Origin: Nitrospira defluvii
GTDB taxonomy: Bacteria > Nitrospirota > Nitrospiria > Nitrospirales > Nitrospiraceae
Reading direction: 5' to 3'
Length of the DNA: 6,248 nucleotides
NCBI GenBank assembly: GCA_016199015.1
Contig: JACQHN010000293.1
Coordinates: 1 to 6,248, forward strand
Numbering within the stretch: position 1 is the stretch's first letter; every line of letters starts with the position of its first letter. Positions 1-5,037 of this stretch are shown here, in pieces. The notes under the pieces are model-generated. The model did not search any database and had not been told where the DNA came from. It saw nothing but the letters and a program-made list of their open reading frames with translations. The translations under genes and the position numbers were made by a program.

Positions 1-203
1 GTCGTCTTGCCGAGCCCCGGAGGTCCGTAAAAAATGGCATGATCTAGGGCCTCACCGCGGCGCTTGGCTGCCTCGATGCAGATCTCCAAGGCGTCCTTCA
101 TACGTGACTGGCCGACATATTCTCGCAAGCTTTGCGGGCGGAGCGCGGCTTCGATGCCACGTTCATCGTCAGTCAATTGGTTGGTCACGGTGCGGTCGGA
201 CAT
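1..203 (-). CDS. ruvB: RuvB, Holliday junction branch-migration helicase (N-terminal fragment, cut by window edge)
   Basis: RuvB is the hexameric AAA+ motor that, loaded by RuvA, drives branch migration of Holliday junctions during recombinational repair in the cytoplasm. Only the first 67 codons are visible, starting at the ATG at 201-203. The seen protein begins [10 protein letters not shown], contains the family signature [12 protein letters not shown] (residues 21-32), and ends in the Walker A motif GPPGLGKT (residues 60-67), where the window stops. The full family length is about 340 residues, so roughly four fifths lie beyond the left edge. There is only a weak Shine-Dalgarno (GGAT about 8 nt upstream). 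The gene starts 31 bp after the stop of the cysteine-rich gene and on the same strand as ruvA, so it is probably co-transcribed. Identity is secure; truncation is a window artefact, not a broken gene. Confidence 0.96.
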   Translation of the reverse strand, partial: MSDRTVTNQLTDDERGIEAALRPQSLREYVGQSRMKDALEICIEAAKRRGEALDHAIFYGPPGLGKT

Positions 204-234
204 AAGAGAATCCAGCGGATCAAACAATACAACG

Positions 235-738
235 CTATTTGTGTTCCGGTGACGGCCTGAATTTTGGAGGCGGCGGTGCGGCCCCCTGTCCAGGAGCTGC
301 CGTGCTCCCGCAATCGGGCGGGCATTTCACGCCGCCTTGACTGGGATCGGGCATGCTGGATCCCAACTGCATCGATTGGCACTGTGACACGAGCCCGCCG
401 TCTTTGGACCCGCAGCGTGAGGGCACGTTCGAATGGCCGATCTCAGAGTACCCCTCTGGGCAAGGCCCGCACACGGAAAGCATGTTGCCGCCCAATGGCA
501 CACACTGCACCAAGGTCGGCTCCCCATCCTTGCAGATTTCCGGCGCGTTGGTCACGCCTGTGGTGGCATAACCTTCCGGGCACATACCGCAGGTCTTGCG
601 GATGGACTTGGGTTCCTCTCCTTCAGCTGCTCGACCAAGGTCGATTGCGCCTGACCATAGCAGCAATCCGCACAGCGCGAGTCCCACGACGCCGCCTAAT
701 CGGCAGAAGGTCCATCCTGTACGAGAAATTGTCGTCAT
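235..738 (-). CDS. Exported cysteine-rich repeat protein of unknown function, between ruvA and ruvB
   Basis: I do not recognise a family for this 167-residue protein. Residues 1-38 look like a signal peptide: a basic start, a hydrophobic stretch at about 14-29 and small residues AA near 37-38 before an acidic EGEE, so export is likely. The mature part carries two repeats beginning CGMCPEGY (50-57) and CGPCPEGY (90-97). Each has C-x2-C-x15-C, with a fourth cysteine 10 or 11 residues later (C79, C120). A partial third unit may be C139-x3-C143. The tail (about 144-167) is Pro/Ala-rich and probably disordered. Ten cysteines in an exported protein suggest disulfides or metal binding; this is inference. 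The start is well supported by AAGGGG six nt upstream, overlapping the end of ruvA. Only 3 bp separate it from the ruvA stop, so translational coupling is likely. Coding status is supported by the conserved repeat spacing. Confidence 0.8.
   Translation of the reverse strand: MTTISRTGWTFCRLGGVVGLALCGLLLWSGAIDLGRAAEGEEPKSIRKTCGMCPEGYATTGVTNAPEICKDGEPTLVQCVPLGGNMLSVCGPCPEGYSEIGHSNVPSRCGSKDGGLVSQCQSMQLGSSMPDPSQGGVKCPPDCGSTAAPGQGAAPPPPKFRPSPEHK
379..591 (-). repeat. Tandem cysteine repeats inside the exported protein (two units, 40-residue period)
   Basis: Unit 1 covers residues 50-79 (502-591) and unit 2 residues 90-120 (379-471). The shared pattern is C-G-x-C-P-E-G-Y-x3-G-x-[TS]-N-[AV]-P-x2-C, with a final Q-C. 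First cysteines are exactly 40 residues apart (C50, C90). One residue is inserted before the last cysteine in unit 2. The pattern points to intragenic duplication of a small cysteine-stabilised module. Confidence 0.85.
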
Positions 739-741
739 GCA

Positions 742-1350
742 TCACCCCTTGGCGAGATCTTTGAGTGCCTCGCGAATCACATCCTTCAAGCCTTGCACCG
801 CTGTCCCTGATTTCTCGATTCTCTTCAGCGTATCTTTCACATCCGGAAGCCGATACCCAAGGTTCACGAGGGCCGACAAGGCGTCTTCGTAGAGAGGATT
901 GCCGACTGGTCGATTCTCCGAATCGATTGGTTCACCGACCGGATGCAGTCTCGCCACCTTGTCTTTCAACTCCAGGGCGATTCTCGCCGCAGACTTCTTG
1001 CCGATACCGGAGACTGTTCCCAGTTTCTCGATGTCACCCGCCTGAATGGCTGCGAAGAGGTCGCGGACCGAAAGAGTAGAGAGGACGCTGAGCCCCAATT
1101 TGGGCCCAATGCCGGAGATCCCAGTCAGCAGGAGGAAGGCCTCTTTCTCCGCTGCGGTCAAAAACCCATAGAGTTGAATCGCATCTTCACGCACATGGGT
1201 ATGAATGTTGAGCGTCACGAGCTCGCGCTGATTGGGTAACGAATAATAGGTACTGAGGGGAAACAACACTTCGTAGCCGACGCCGTGGACATCAAGCGTC
1301 ACCTGGGAAGGCGCCTTGAAGGCCATGAGGCCCGTCAGTAAGGCGATCAT
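742..1350 (-). CDS. ruvA: RuvA, Holliday junction DNA-binding subunit of RuvAB
   Basis: RuvA binds four-way DNA junctions as a tetramer or octamer and loads two RuvB rings for branch migration. The 202-residue length is typical. The N-terminal OB-fold domain shows LDVHGVGYEV (19-28) and PLSTYYSLP (31-39), then REDAIQLYGF (54-63), which holds the conserved acidic pair E55/D56 at the position of the 'acidic pin'. Two helix-hairpin-helix motifs follow: TGISGIGPKLGL (76-87) and VSGIGKKSAARI (113-124). A variable linker (about 133-153) leads to domain III (about 154-202), which contacts RuvB. The start MIALLTG fits the family's usual MIGRLxG opening, although no convincing Shine-Dalgarno precedes it. 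It lies 81 bp after yebC and 3 bp before the cysteine-rich gene, so yebC-ruvA-(Cys protein)-ruvB is probably one operon. No ruvC is present in the yebC-ruvA gap. Confidence 0.97.
   Translation of the reverse strand: MIALLTGLMAFKAPSQVTLDVHGVGYEVLFPLSTYYSLPNQRELVTLNIHTHVREDAIQLYGFLTAAEKEAFLLLTGISGIGPKLGLSVLSTLSVRDLFAAIQAGDIEKLGTVSGIGKKSAARIALELKDKVARLHPVGEPIDSENRPVGNPLYEDALSALVNLGYRLPDVKDTLKRIEKSGTAVQGLKDVIREALKDLAKG
745..750 (-). promoter_or_regulatory. Ribosome binding site for the cysteine-rich protein, overlapping the ruvA end
   Basis: On the minus strand AAGGGG is followed by six nt (TGATGC) and then ATG at 736-738. The motif lies within the final codons of ruvA, and the ruvA TGA sits between the motif and the start. 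This fixes the start and suggests ribosomes ending ruvA can reinitiate here. Confidence 0.75.
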
Positions 1351-1431
1351 GAGGTCAGCAGTGGGACGTGAACCGGACGGACTGTTGAACGCGCTGCGCG
1401 AGACTCGATTCTCAGTGCCGATTCTCCCGAA

Positions 1432-2187
1432 TTACGCAGTGGCGGCGGCAACTTTCTCCATGACCTCATCTGAAATGTCGAAGTTAGCGTGGACCTTCTG
1501 CACGTCATCGTGTTCGTCCAGAATTTCCATGAGCCTCAACATTTGCTCGGCCGGTCTCTCTTCCAACGCAATCGTATTCTGGGGAATGAAGTTCAATTCG
1601 GCAAGCGTACACTCGATTTTTGCGTCACTCAGCGCTTTTTTAACCGCCTCAAAATCGTGCGGGCTGGTCAGCACTTCAAAGGTCTTATCGGTCACTTTGA
1701 CATCCTCAGCGCCGGCTTCCAAGGCAATGGTCAGAAGAGCGTCTTCCTCAACTTCTCCCTTTTCGACCACCAAGACACCTTTTTTGTGAAACTGCCAGGC
1801 CACGGCACCTGCCTCCGCCATGTTGCCGCCGTTCTTGGTCAGCAAATTGCGGATTTCGGCCACCGTACGATTACGATTATCCGACGTAATTTCCATCAAC
1901 ACTGCCGTTCCGCCGGGACCGTATCCTTCGAGCGAAAACTCTTCATACGTGACGCCGGGCAGTTCCCCTGTGCCGCGCTGAATGGCCTTTTTCATGTTAT
2001 CGCCAGGCATGTTGGCTTCTTTGGCTTTGGCAATCGCCAATCGCAAACGTGGATTGCCGTCAGGATCACCGCCTGACCTCGCCGCGATCGTCAACTCGCG
2101 GATAATGCGGGTAAAAACCTTGCCCCGCTTCGCATCGACAGCCGACTTATGGCGCTTAATTGTTGCCCAATGACTGTGGCCACCCAT
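1432..2187 (-). CDS. yebC: YebC/TACO1-family protein (translation factor or transcriptional regulator)
   Basis: This is a 251-residue YebC/PmpR/TACO1-family protein. Members were first described as DNA-binding regulators; more recent work links the family to helping ribosomes through difficult stretches such as polyproline, and mitochondrial TACO1 acts in translation. Hallmarks are the start MGGHSHWATIKRHK, then DAKRGKVFTRIIRE, NPRLRLAIAKAKEANMP, the GYGPGGTAVLMEI region, NRNRTVAEIR and GAVAWQFHKKG, and a C-terminal acidic domain ending in a VAAATA tail. I place the start at the ATG at 2185-2187, not at the in-frame upstream start at 2235: the protein then begins at the conserved MGGHSHW, and GAGGAG lies five nt upstream. 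It is probably the first gene of the ruvA-ruvB unit. YebC next to ruv genes is a common bacterial arrangement. Confidence 0.96.
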   Translation of the reverse strand: MGGHSHWATIKRHKSAVDAKRGKVFTRIIRELTIAARSGGDPDGNPRLRLAIAKAKEANMPGDNMKKAIQRGTGELPGVTYEEFSLEGYGPGGTAVLMEITSDNRNRTVAEIRNLLTKNGGNMAEAGAVAWQFHKKGVLVVEKGEVEEDALLTIALEAGAEDVKVTDKTFEVLTSPHDFEAVKKALSDAKIECTLAELNFIPQNTIALEERPAEQMLRLMEILDEHDDVQKVHANFDISDEVMEKVAAATA

Positions 2188-2192
2188 GGCGA

Positions 2193-2198
2193 CTCCTC
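2193..2198 (-). promoter_or_regulatory. Ribosome binding site deciding the yebC start
   Basis: GAGGAG on the minus strand, then five nt (TCGCC), then ATG at 2185-2187. It supports the conserved MGGHSHW start over the 16-residue longer in-frame alternative beginning at 2235. Confidence 0.85.
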
Positions 2199-2262
2199 TT
2201 CCTGAACTGGCCAACTCTCGGCCTGGTCCAGTCACGCATCGAAATCTGGCTTTAAAAAAGTA

Positions 2263-2292
2263 CAGCTAACACAGACCCGACAGGGGTGTCAA
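2263..2292 (-). promoter_or_regulatory. Candidate sigma-70 promoter for yebC-ruvA-ruvB
   Basis: Reading the minus strand, a perfect -35 box TTGACA (2287-2292) is followed, after 17 or 18 nt, by a poor -10 (TTAGCT at 2264-2269, or TAGCTG at 2263-2268 with an extended TGT in front). Transcription would begin near 2256, giving an untranslated leader of about 70 nt before yebC. The -35 match is exact, the -10 weak, so this is a candidate only. Its position in the largest intergenic gap of the window supports it. Confidence 0.4.
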
Positions 2293-2405
2293 CGCGATCG
2301 GACGAACACTTGGACGCTGACCGCGGTGGCGGATGGACACCTTCGTTCGATATACCTGTCGGATTAGGCTCCGCTACGGGGATTGTCAGCGATGCAGAAA
2401 TGACC

Positions 2406-3242
2406 TTACTCGGAATAAATGAGCAACTGCAGACCTATCACGAGCACGAGGCTTGCCCAAATGAGTTCCCAATAAGATCGTTCCCTCATGAGCTGCCGCC
2501 CTCGCCAGCCGGATACCAATTTGGATGACCCGGCCGTAATGGCCATGGTGCCCATGATCGCATGGTGCAGTGCAATCCTGTAGGCAGCAGGATGGTCACC
2601 ATGAGAATGGCTGAACAGCATGAGGCCACCGACGATCGCAAAGAGCGGCAGCGGCACGGTCCAAGCCGCATGGGCAAACCAGCCGAGTCGCCGCAGGAAT
2701 TCGATTGTTCCTACCGCGCACGCCAGAATCCCATAGGCCTTGTGCTGAAAAATCTCCGGATCATCGCCGAAGAACGTCTGCACGAAAGTCAGCGACCCGA
2801 TCGGCCAAGAGTCATGATCACTCCAAATAAGGAGAAAGATTCCTCCCACCGTCAAGGCGCCGGGAAGCAGGAACCTGGTCCACACAAGAGCCGGCCATCC
2901 CAGAGCTTGACGGACTTCACTCAGCCCGATCAGGAGCAGAAAGACGCCGGCTGAATGATGATTGAATTCAGAATAGGCGATGCCTCGGGCCGACCCTTCC
3001 CAAGAGGTCTTTGTTCCAGTTCCATGGTGATGCGCCTGCTCCTCGGCAACCCGGGAATGGCCTTGTTCGGCATGCTGGGCCATCGCAGAGGAGGCATCCC
3101 ACATCGGGACCACGAGACAGAGCAGTGCCACGAGCCGCAGCCCAAGAAGCCTCAGACAAAAAAGCAGTCGAGAAGGAGAAGAAGGCGGGAATGGAACGGC
3201 CCATCCGAACAGCCGGATGGGCCACACACTCGGCTCACACAT
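2406..3242 (-). CDS. Six-helix, histidine-rich membrane protein with threefold internal repeat, function unknown
   Basis: I cannot assign a named family to this 278-residue frame. An N-terminal hydrophobic stretch (about 26-46) ends in SSAMA-Q (51-56), a plausible signal-peptidase site. A short His-rich segment follows (H57, H62, H71-H73). Six predicted membrane helices come next, near 95-113, 122-140, 167-183, 194-211, 226-243 and 258-276. They form three two-helix units: the first helix of each carries H-x3-G-x6-G-x2-[EK] (H95, H167, H227), and loops hold more histidines (SDHDSW at 141-146, SHSHGDH at 211-217). Histidines at helix ends suggest metal or haem binding, loosely like CopD-type or b-type cytochrome membrane proteins; that is inference. 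The start is uncertain: ATG 3242 has no Shine-Dalgarno and lies 18 nt before a strong hairpin, while in-frame alternatives (GTG 3131, ATG 3104) would shorten or remove the signal. It lies 11 bp after the PCP_red gene. Confidence 0.8.
   Translation of the reverse strand: MCEPSVWPIRLFGWAVPFPPSSPSRLLFCLRLLGLRLVALLCLVVPMWDASSAMAQHAEQGHSRVAEEQAHHHGTGTKTSWEGSARGIAYSEFNHHSAGVFLLLIGLSEVRQALGWPALVWTRFLLPGALTVGGIFLLIWSDHDSWPIGSLTFVQTFFGDDPEIFQHKAYGILACAVGTIEFLRRLGWFAHAAWTVPLPLFAIVGGLMLFSHSHGDHPAAYRIALHHAIMGTMAITAGSSKLVSGWRGRQLMRERSYWELIWASLVLVIGLQLLIYSE
2409..2960 (-). repeat. Threefold two-helix repeat within the membrane protein
   Basis: Unit 1 starts at H95 (HHSAGVFLLLIGLSEV), unit 2 at H167 (HKAYGILACAVGTIEF), unit 3 at H227 (HAIMGTMAITAGSSKL). 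In all three, G falls at +4, a second G at +11 and E or K at +14, and a GW pair ends each helix at +20/+21 (units 1 and 2) or +18/+19 (unit 3). The second helices also align: TVGGIFLLIWSDH (131-143), IVGGLMLFSHSH (203-214) and VLVIGLQLLIYSE (266-278). The repeat is at protein level; DNA identity between units is low, so the duplication is old. Confidence 0.75.
3198..3223 (-). terminator. Perfect 10-bp GC-rich hairpin after the PCP_red gene (terminator or attenuator candidate)
   Basis: Arms GGCCCATCCG (3198-3207) and CGGATGGGCC (3214-3223) are perfect inverted complements around a six-nt loop. On the minus strand it begins 30 nt after the PCP_red stop, the usual place for an intrinsic terminator, but the following bases are GTTCCATTCCC, not a U-run; a T6 tract appears only about 30 nt later. 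It could be a weak terminator, a 3' stabiliser for the upstream message, or an attenuator of the membrane gene, whose annotated start lies upstream of it. Confidence 0.55.
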
Positions 3243-3253
3243 GTATTCGTCGG

Positions 3254-4009
3254 CTACATGAACTTCATGAATTTCTCTTTGGCCTCATCCATCACCTGGG
3301 CGGTGATCTCTGTTAACCCGCGCTCCTTGGCAATCCGCTCAATTTCCCGGCGGGCCATCGGTCGGATGAAGTCAGGAATGTTGTCCATGCGCTGTTCGGC
3401 ATCTTTGGTCCAGGCAATACCATTGGGCGAATCGTTTTTTGAATCGTCCATGACTTGCAGCGTAATATTTTTGTACCCCTGCTTACGTGCATAGGCCTCG
3501 ACGCTGCTCTGAACCATCGGTTTCACAAACGACGGCAGGCGCTCCAGCTTTTCTTTAGCATCCGCCGTCCACGTGAATTCGCTCGTGCCGTTCCCGTTCT
3601 GCGGCTTGCTGCCGGAGGTCAATCCCATTTCCGCCACCATCGCGGAGAACGGACAGCCGCCGGAGGTCTTCTCTCCACCGGCCTCCGGCGTACTGGGCTT
3701 CTCAGCAGCCGTGACCGGTTGCCCGCCCTGGATCTTCTCGTTGAGATACGCGGCCATCTGCCCTGCGCCGGCCTGTGCTTCCTCTTTGAGCGTCCCACGG
3801 GTCATCTCGAACGGTTCAGCCGTCTCCGTGCGGCCTCCAAGCTTCACGCCAAGCGATGCGACCATTTGCGTCTCGCCCGGATTCGTCACCATGGAGAATT
3901 TGGCCTCGCAGGATGGGCAGCCGAAGAAGACACCGAGTGAGCCCTCACCGGGTTTTTCGACCTTCTGAAACGTCATGTAGGTCTCGCAGTTCAGGCAAAC
4001 GAACTTCAT
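3254..4009 (-). CDS. Zinc-ribbon protein with two tandem PCP_red domains
   Basis: This 251-residue soluble protein belongs to the 'PCP reductase family'. The domain is named for the C-terminus of the 57-kDa subunit (BchB/ChlB) of light-independent protochlorophyllide reductase, but also occurs in non-phototrophs with unknown role. Residues 1-40 form a likely zinc ribbon or Fe-S site: C5-x2-C8 and C31-x2-C34. A low-complexity Gly/Glu/Pro linker follows, containing the motif GGCPFSAMVAEMG (117-129) with an isolated C119. Two PCP_red copies end the protein, at 145-191 and 198-244; each opens with an aromatic W (W147, W200) and shares P-x-F-[VI]-[KR]-P-M and QVMD. The start is secure: AAGGGGG lies five nt upstream of ATG 4007-4009. 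The gene follows mrp by 26 bp, suggesting a shared message and perhaps a role in Fe-S or metal cofactor handling; this link is inference. Confidence 0.88.
   Translation of the reverse strand: MKFVCLNCETYMTFQKVEKPGEGSLGVFFGCPSCEAKFSMVTNPGETQMVASLGVKLGGRTETAEPFEMTRGTLKEEAQAGAGQMAAYLNEKIQGGQPVTAAEKPSTPEAGGEKTSGGCPFSAMVAEMGLTSGSKPQNGNGTSEFTWTADAKEKLERLPSFVKPMVQSSVEAYARKQGYKNITLQVMDDSKNDSPNGIAWTKDAEQRMDNIPDFIRPMARREIERIAKERGLTEITAQVMDEAKEKFMKFM
3278..3577 (-). repeat. Tandem duplicated PCP_red domains
   Basis: Copy 1 (residues 145-191, bases 3437-3577) and copy 2 (198-244, bases 3278-3418) are offset by 53 residues. Both follow [FI]-x-W-T-x-[DA]-A, then LPSFVKPM versus IPDFIRPM, then YARKQGYKNITLQVMD versus IAKERGLTEITAQVMD. 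The alignment has no gaps, so it reflects duplication of a complete domain. Confidence 0.88.
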
Positions 4010-4035
4010 AGGATCCCCCTTCCGGGTCGGTGCGC

Positions 4036-4962
4036 TTACAGCTTTTCCGCCAGGACTTTTTTGTAATCCAGCAACGTTTGAATCCGCCCGACGATGTCTT
4101 GATATTTTTGGATCGTCGGATAGTCAGGATCGAGGAGCGGCTGTCCCTTATCGAACGTCTTGGCCAACTTGCGGTCGAACGGGATACGACCGAGCAACGG
4201 CAGGTCCAGCACTTCGCACATCGCCTCGGTATTCCCTTCAAACAGTTCATTCTCCGCCCCGCAGGAGGGGCAGCGATACTCACTCATATTTTCAACGATA
4301 CCTAGCACCCGTATGCCCATATCCCGTGCGTAGGTCACGGATTTCTGCACCACATCGGAGGCGACTTCCGACGGCGTCGTCACGACGATCGCACCGGCTA
4401 GGTCGGGAATGAATCCCGCGATGACCGGCGGTTTATCGGCAGCCGCACCAGGCGGCAGATCGGCCAGAAGATAGTCCAACTCTCCCCAGATGACATCGGC
4501 CAGAAATTCTCGAATGACGTTCATTTCCATCAAGCCCAGCCACACTGGGCTCAAGTCCATCGGTCCCTTCCAACGCACCGGCGAGGCATCATCGAGGAAA
4601 AAATCCATCGAGGCCACTTTAATGCCGAGCGGGCCGACGGGAGGCAGCGCCCCCTGTGGAGTCATGGTCAGCGACTGACCATGCAGCCCCATCATCCTCG
4701 GGACGCAGGGGCCGTTCAGATCAACATCGAGCACACCGACTTTCGCGCCCTGACGTGCGAGCGCCAGCGCGAGGCTGACGGTCGTCATGCTCTTCCCGAC
4801 TCCGCCCTTGCCGCTCATCACCACCAGCTTCTGCTTGACGCCGGCCATTCGCGCCTGCACCTGCTTCATCTGCGCAGTGATCTGCTGAACGACTTTCGCA
4901 TCGTCAGAATACTGGAGCTTCGTGAGGATCGACTTGAGATCCTTGCCGGCAGCCATGGTCAT
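4036..4962 (-). CDS. mrp: Mrp/NBP35-family P-loop ATPase, Fe-S cluster carrier
   Basis: Mrp (ApbC)/NBP35 ATPases bind a [4Fe-4S] cluster at a dimer interface and pass it to apo-proteins in the cytoplasm. The 308-residue protein has the deviant Walker A motif GKGGVGKS (51-58), the DVDLNGP segment (79-85) of the MinD/Mrp superfamily, a switch region at LADLPPG (166-172), and the cluster-ligand pair C231-P-S-C234 within EYRCPSCG. The C-terminus has the usual LLGRIPFD (256-263). There is no N-terminal MIP18/DUF59 domain and no NBP35-type four-cysteine N-terminus, only about 45 residues of probable helix before the ATPase core. The switch differs from the usual DxPPGTGD: here PPG is followed by AAAD. 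GAGGG six nt upstream supports ATG 4960-4962, though an ATG two codons later is possible. It lies 75 bp after the CysN/CysC gene and 26 bp before the PCP_red gene. Confidence 0.93.
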   Translation of the reverse strand: MTMAAGKDLKSILTKLQYSDDAKVVQQITAQMKQVQARMAGVKQKLVVMSGKGGVGKSMTTVSLALALARQGAKVGVLDVDLNGPCVPRMMGLHGQSLTMTPQGALPPVGPLGIKVASMDFFLDDASPVRWKGPMDLSPVWLGLMEMNVIREFLADVIWGELDYLLADLPPGAAADKPPVIAGFIPDLAGAIVVTTPSEVASDVVQKSVTYARDMGIRVLGIVENMSEYRCPSCGAENELFEGNTEAMCEVLDLPLLGRIPFDRKLAKTFDKGQPLLDPDYPTIQKYQDIVGRIQTLLDYKKVLAEKL

Positions 4963-4968
4963 GAAAAA

Positions 4969-4973
4969 CCCTC
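4969..4973 (-). promoter_or_regulatory. Ribosome binding site of mrp
   Basis: GAGGG on the minus strand sits six nt before ATG 4960-4962. The spacing favours this start over the second ATG two codons downstream (4954-4956), which would be 12 nt away. The 75-bp gap that contains it (4963-5037) shows no clear terminator, so read-through from the upstream gene is plausible. Confidence 0.6.
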
Positions 4974-5037
4974 GAAATTGTTGATGAAGAACGCTACCAC
5001 AGCGGTTTCGATGGAGTCAAACAGCCCCGCGCGCTCA

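Larger units (their letters stand above)
2188..2405. other. Intergenic region between the membrane-protein gene and yebC
   Basis: This is the largest gap between genes in the window. It holds the candidate yebC promoter and an A/T-rich patch (2251-2260). I found no convincing rho-independent terminator for the membrane-protein gene: the small inverted repeats here have stems of only 4-5 bp and lack an adjacent U-run. An 80-codon plus-strand frame crossing this gap (2286-2528) has no recognisable features and runs antisense into the membrane gene. Confidence 0.6.

Noticed and set aside
1350..1431. Short frame ending in TGA overlapping the ruvA ATG, considered as a ruvC remnant
   Set aside because: About 27 Arg/Ser-rich codons with no start codon or similarity to RuvC that I can recognise.
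1489..2076. 195-codon plus-strand frame antisense to yebC
   Set aside because: It mirrors a highly conserved gene and has no start context or recognisable domain.
2188..2235. Sixteen-residue N-terminal extension of YebC (start at 2235)
   Set aside because: The family begins at MGGHSHW, and a strong GAGGAG precedes the ATG at 2187; the extension is not family-like.
2279..2290. Small inverted repeat GACA-GGGG-TGTC as a terminator or operator
   Set aside because: Only a 4-bp stem and not adjacent to a U-run; it also overlaps the candidate -35 box, so it is probably chance.
2286..2528. Plus-strand frame of 80 codons crossing the yebC upstream gap
   Set aside because: No recognisable motif, it covers the candidate yebC promoter region, and it runs antisense into the membrane-protein gene; likely chance.
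2968..3225. Minus-strand frame overlapping the membrane gene, considered as evidence of a frameshift in its N-terminus
   Set aside because: The main frame already gives a signal peptide with a plausible cleavage site followed by the repeat helices; the alternative frame is Arg/Gly/Pro-rich without such features.
3455..3968. Two long plus-strand open frames opposite the PCP_red gene
   Set aside because: Arg/His-rich or low-complexity translations with no domain; typical antisense shadows of a GC-rich gene whose own domains are unmistakable.
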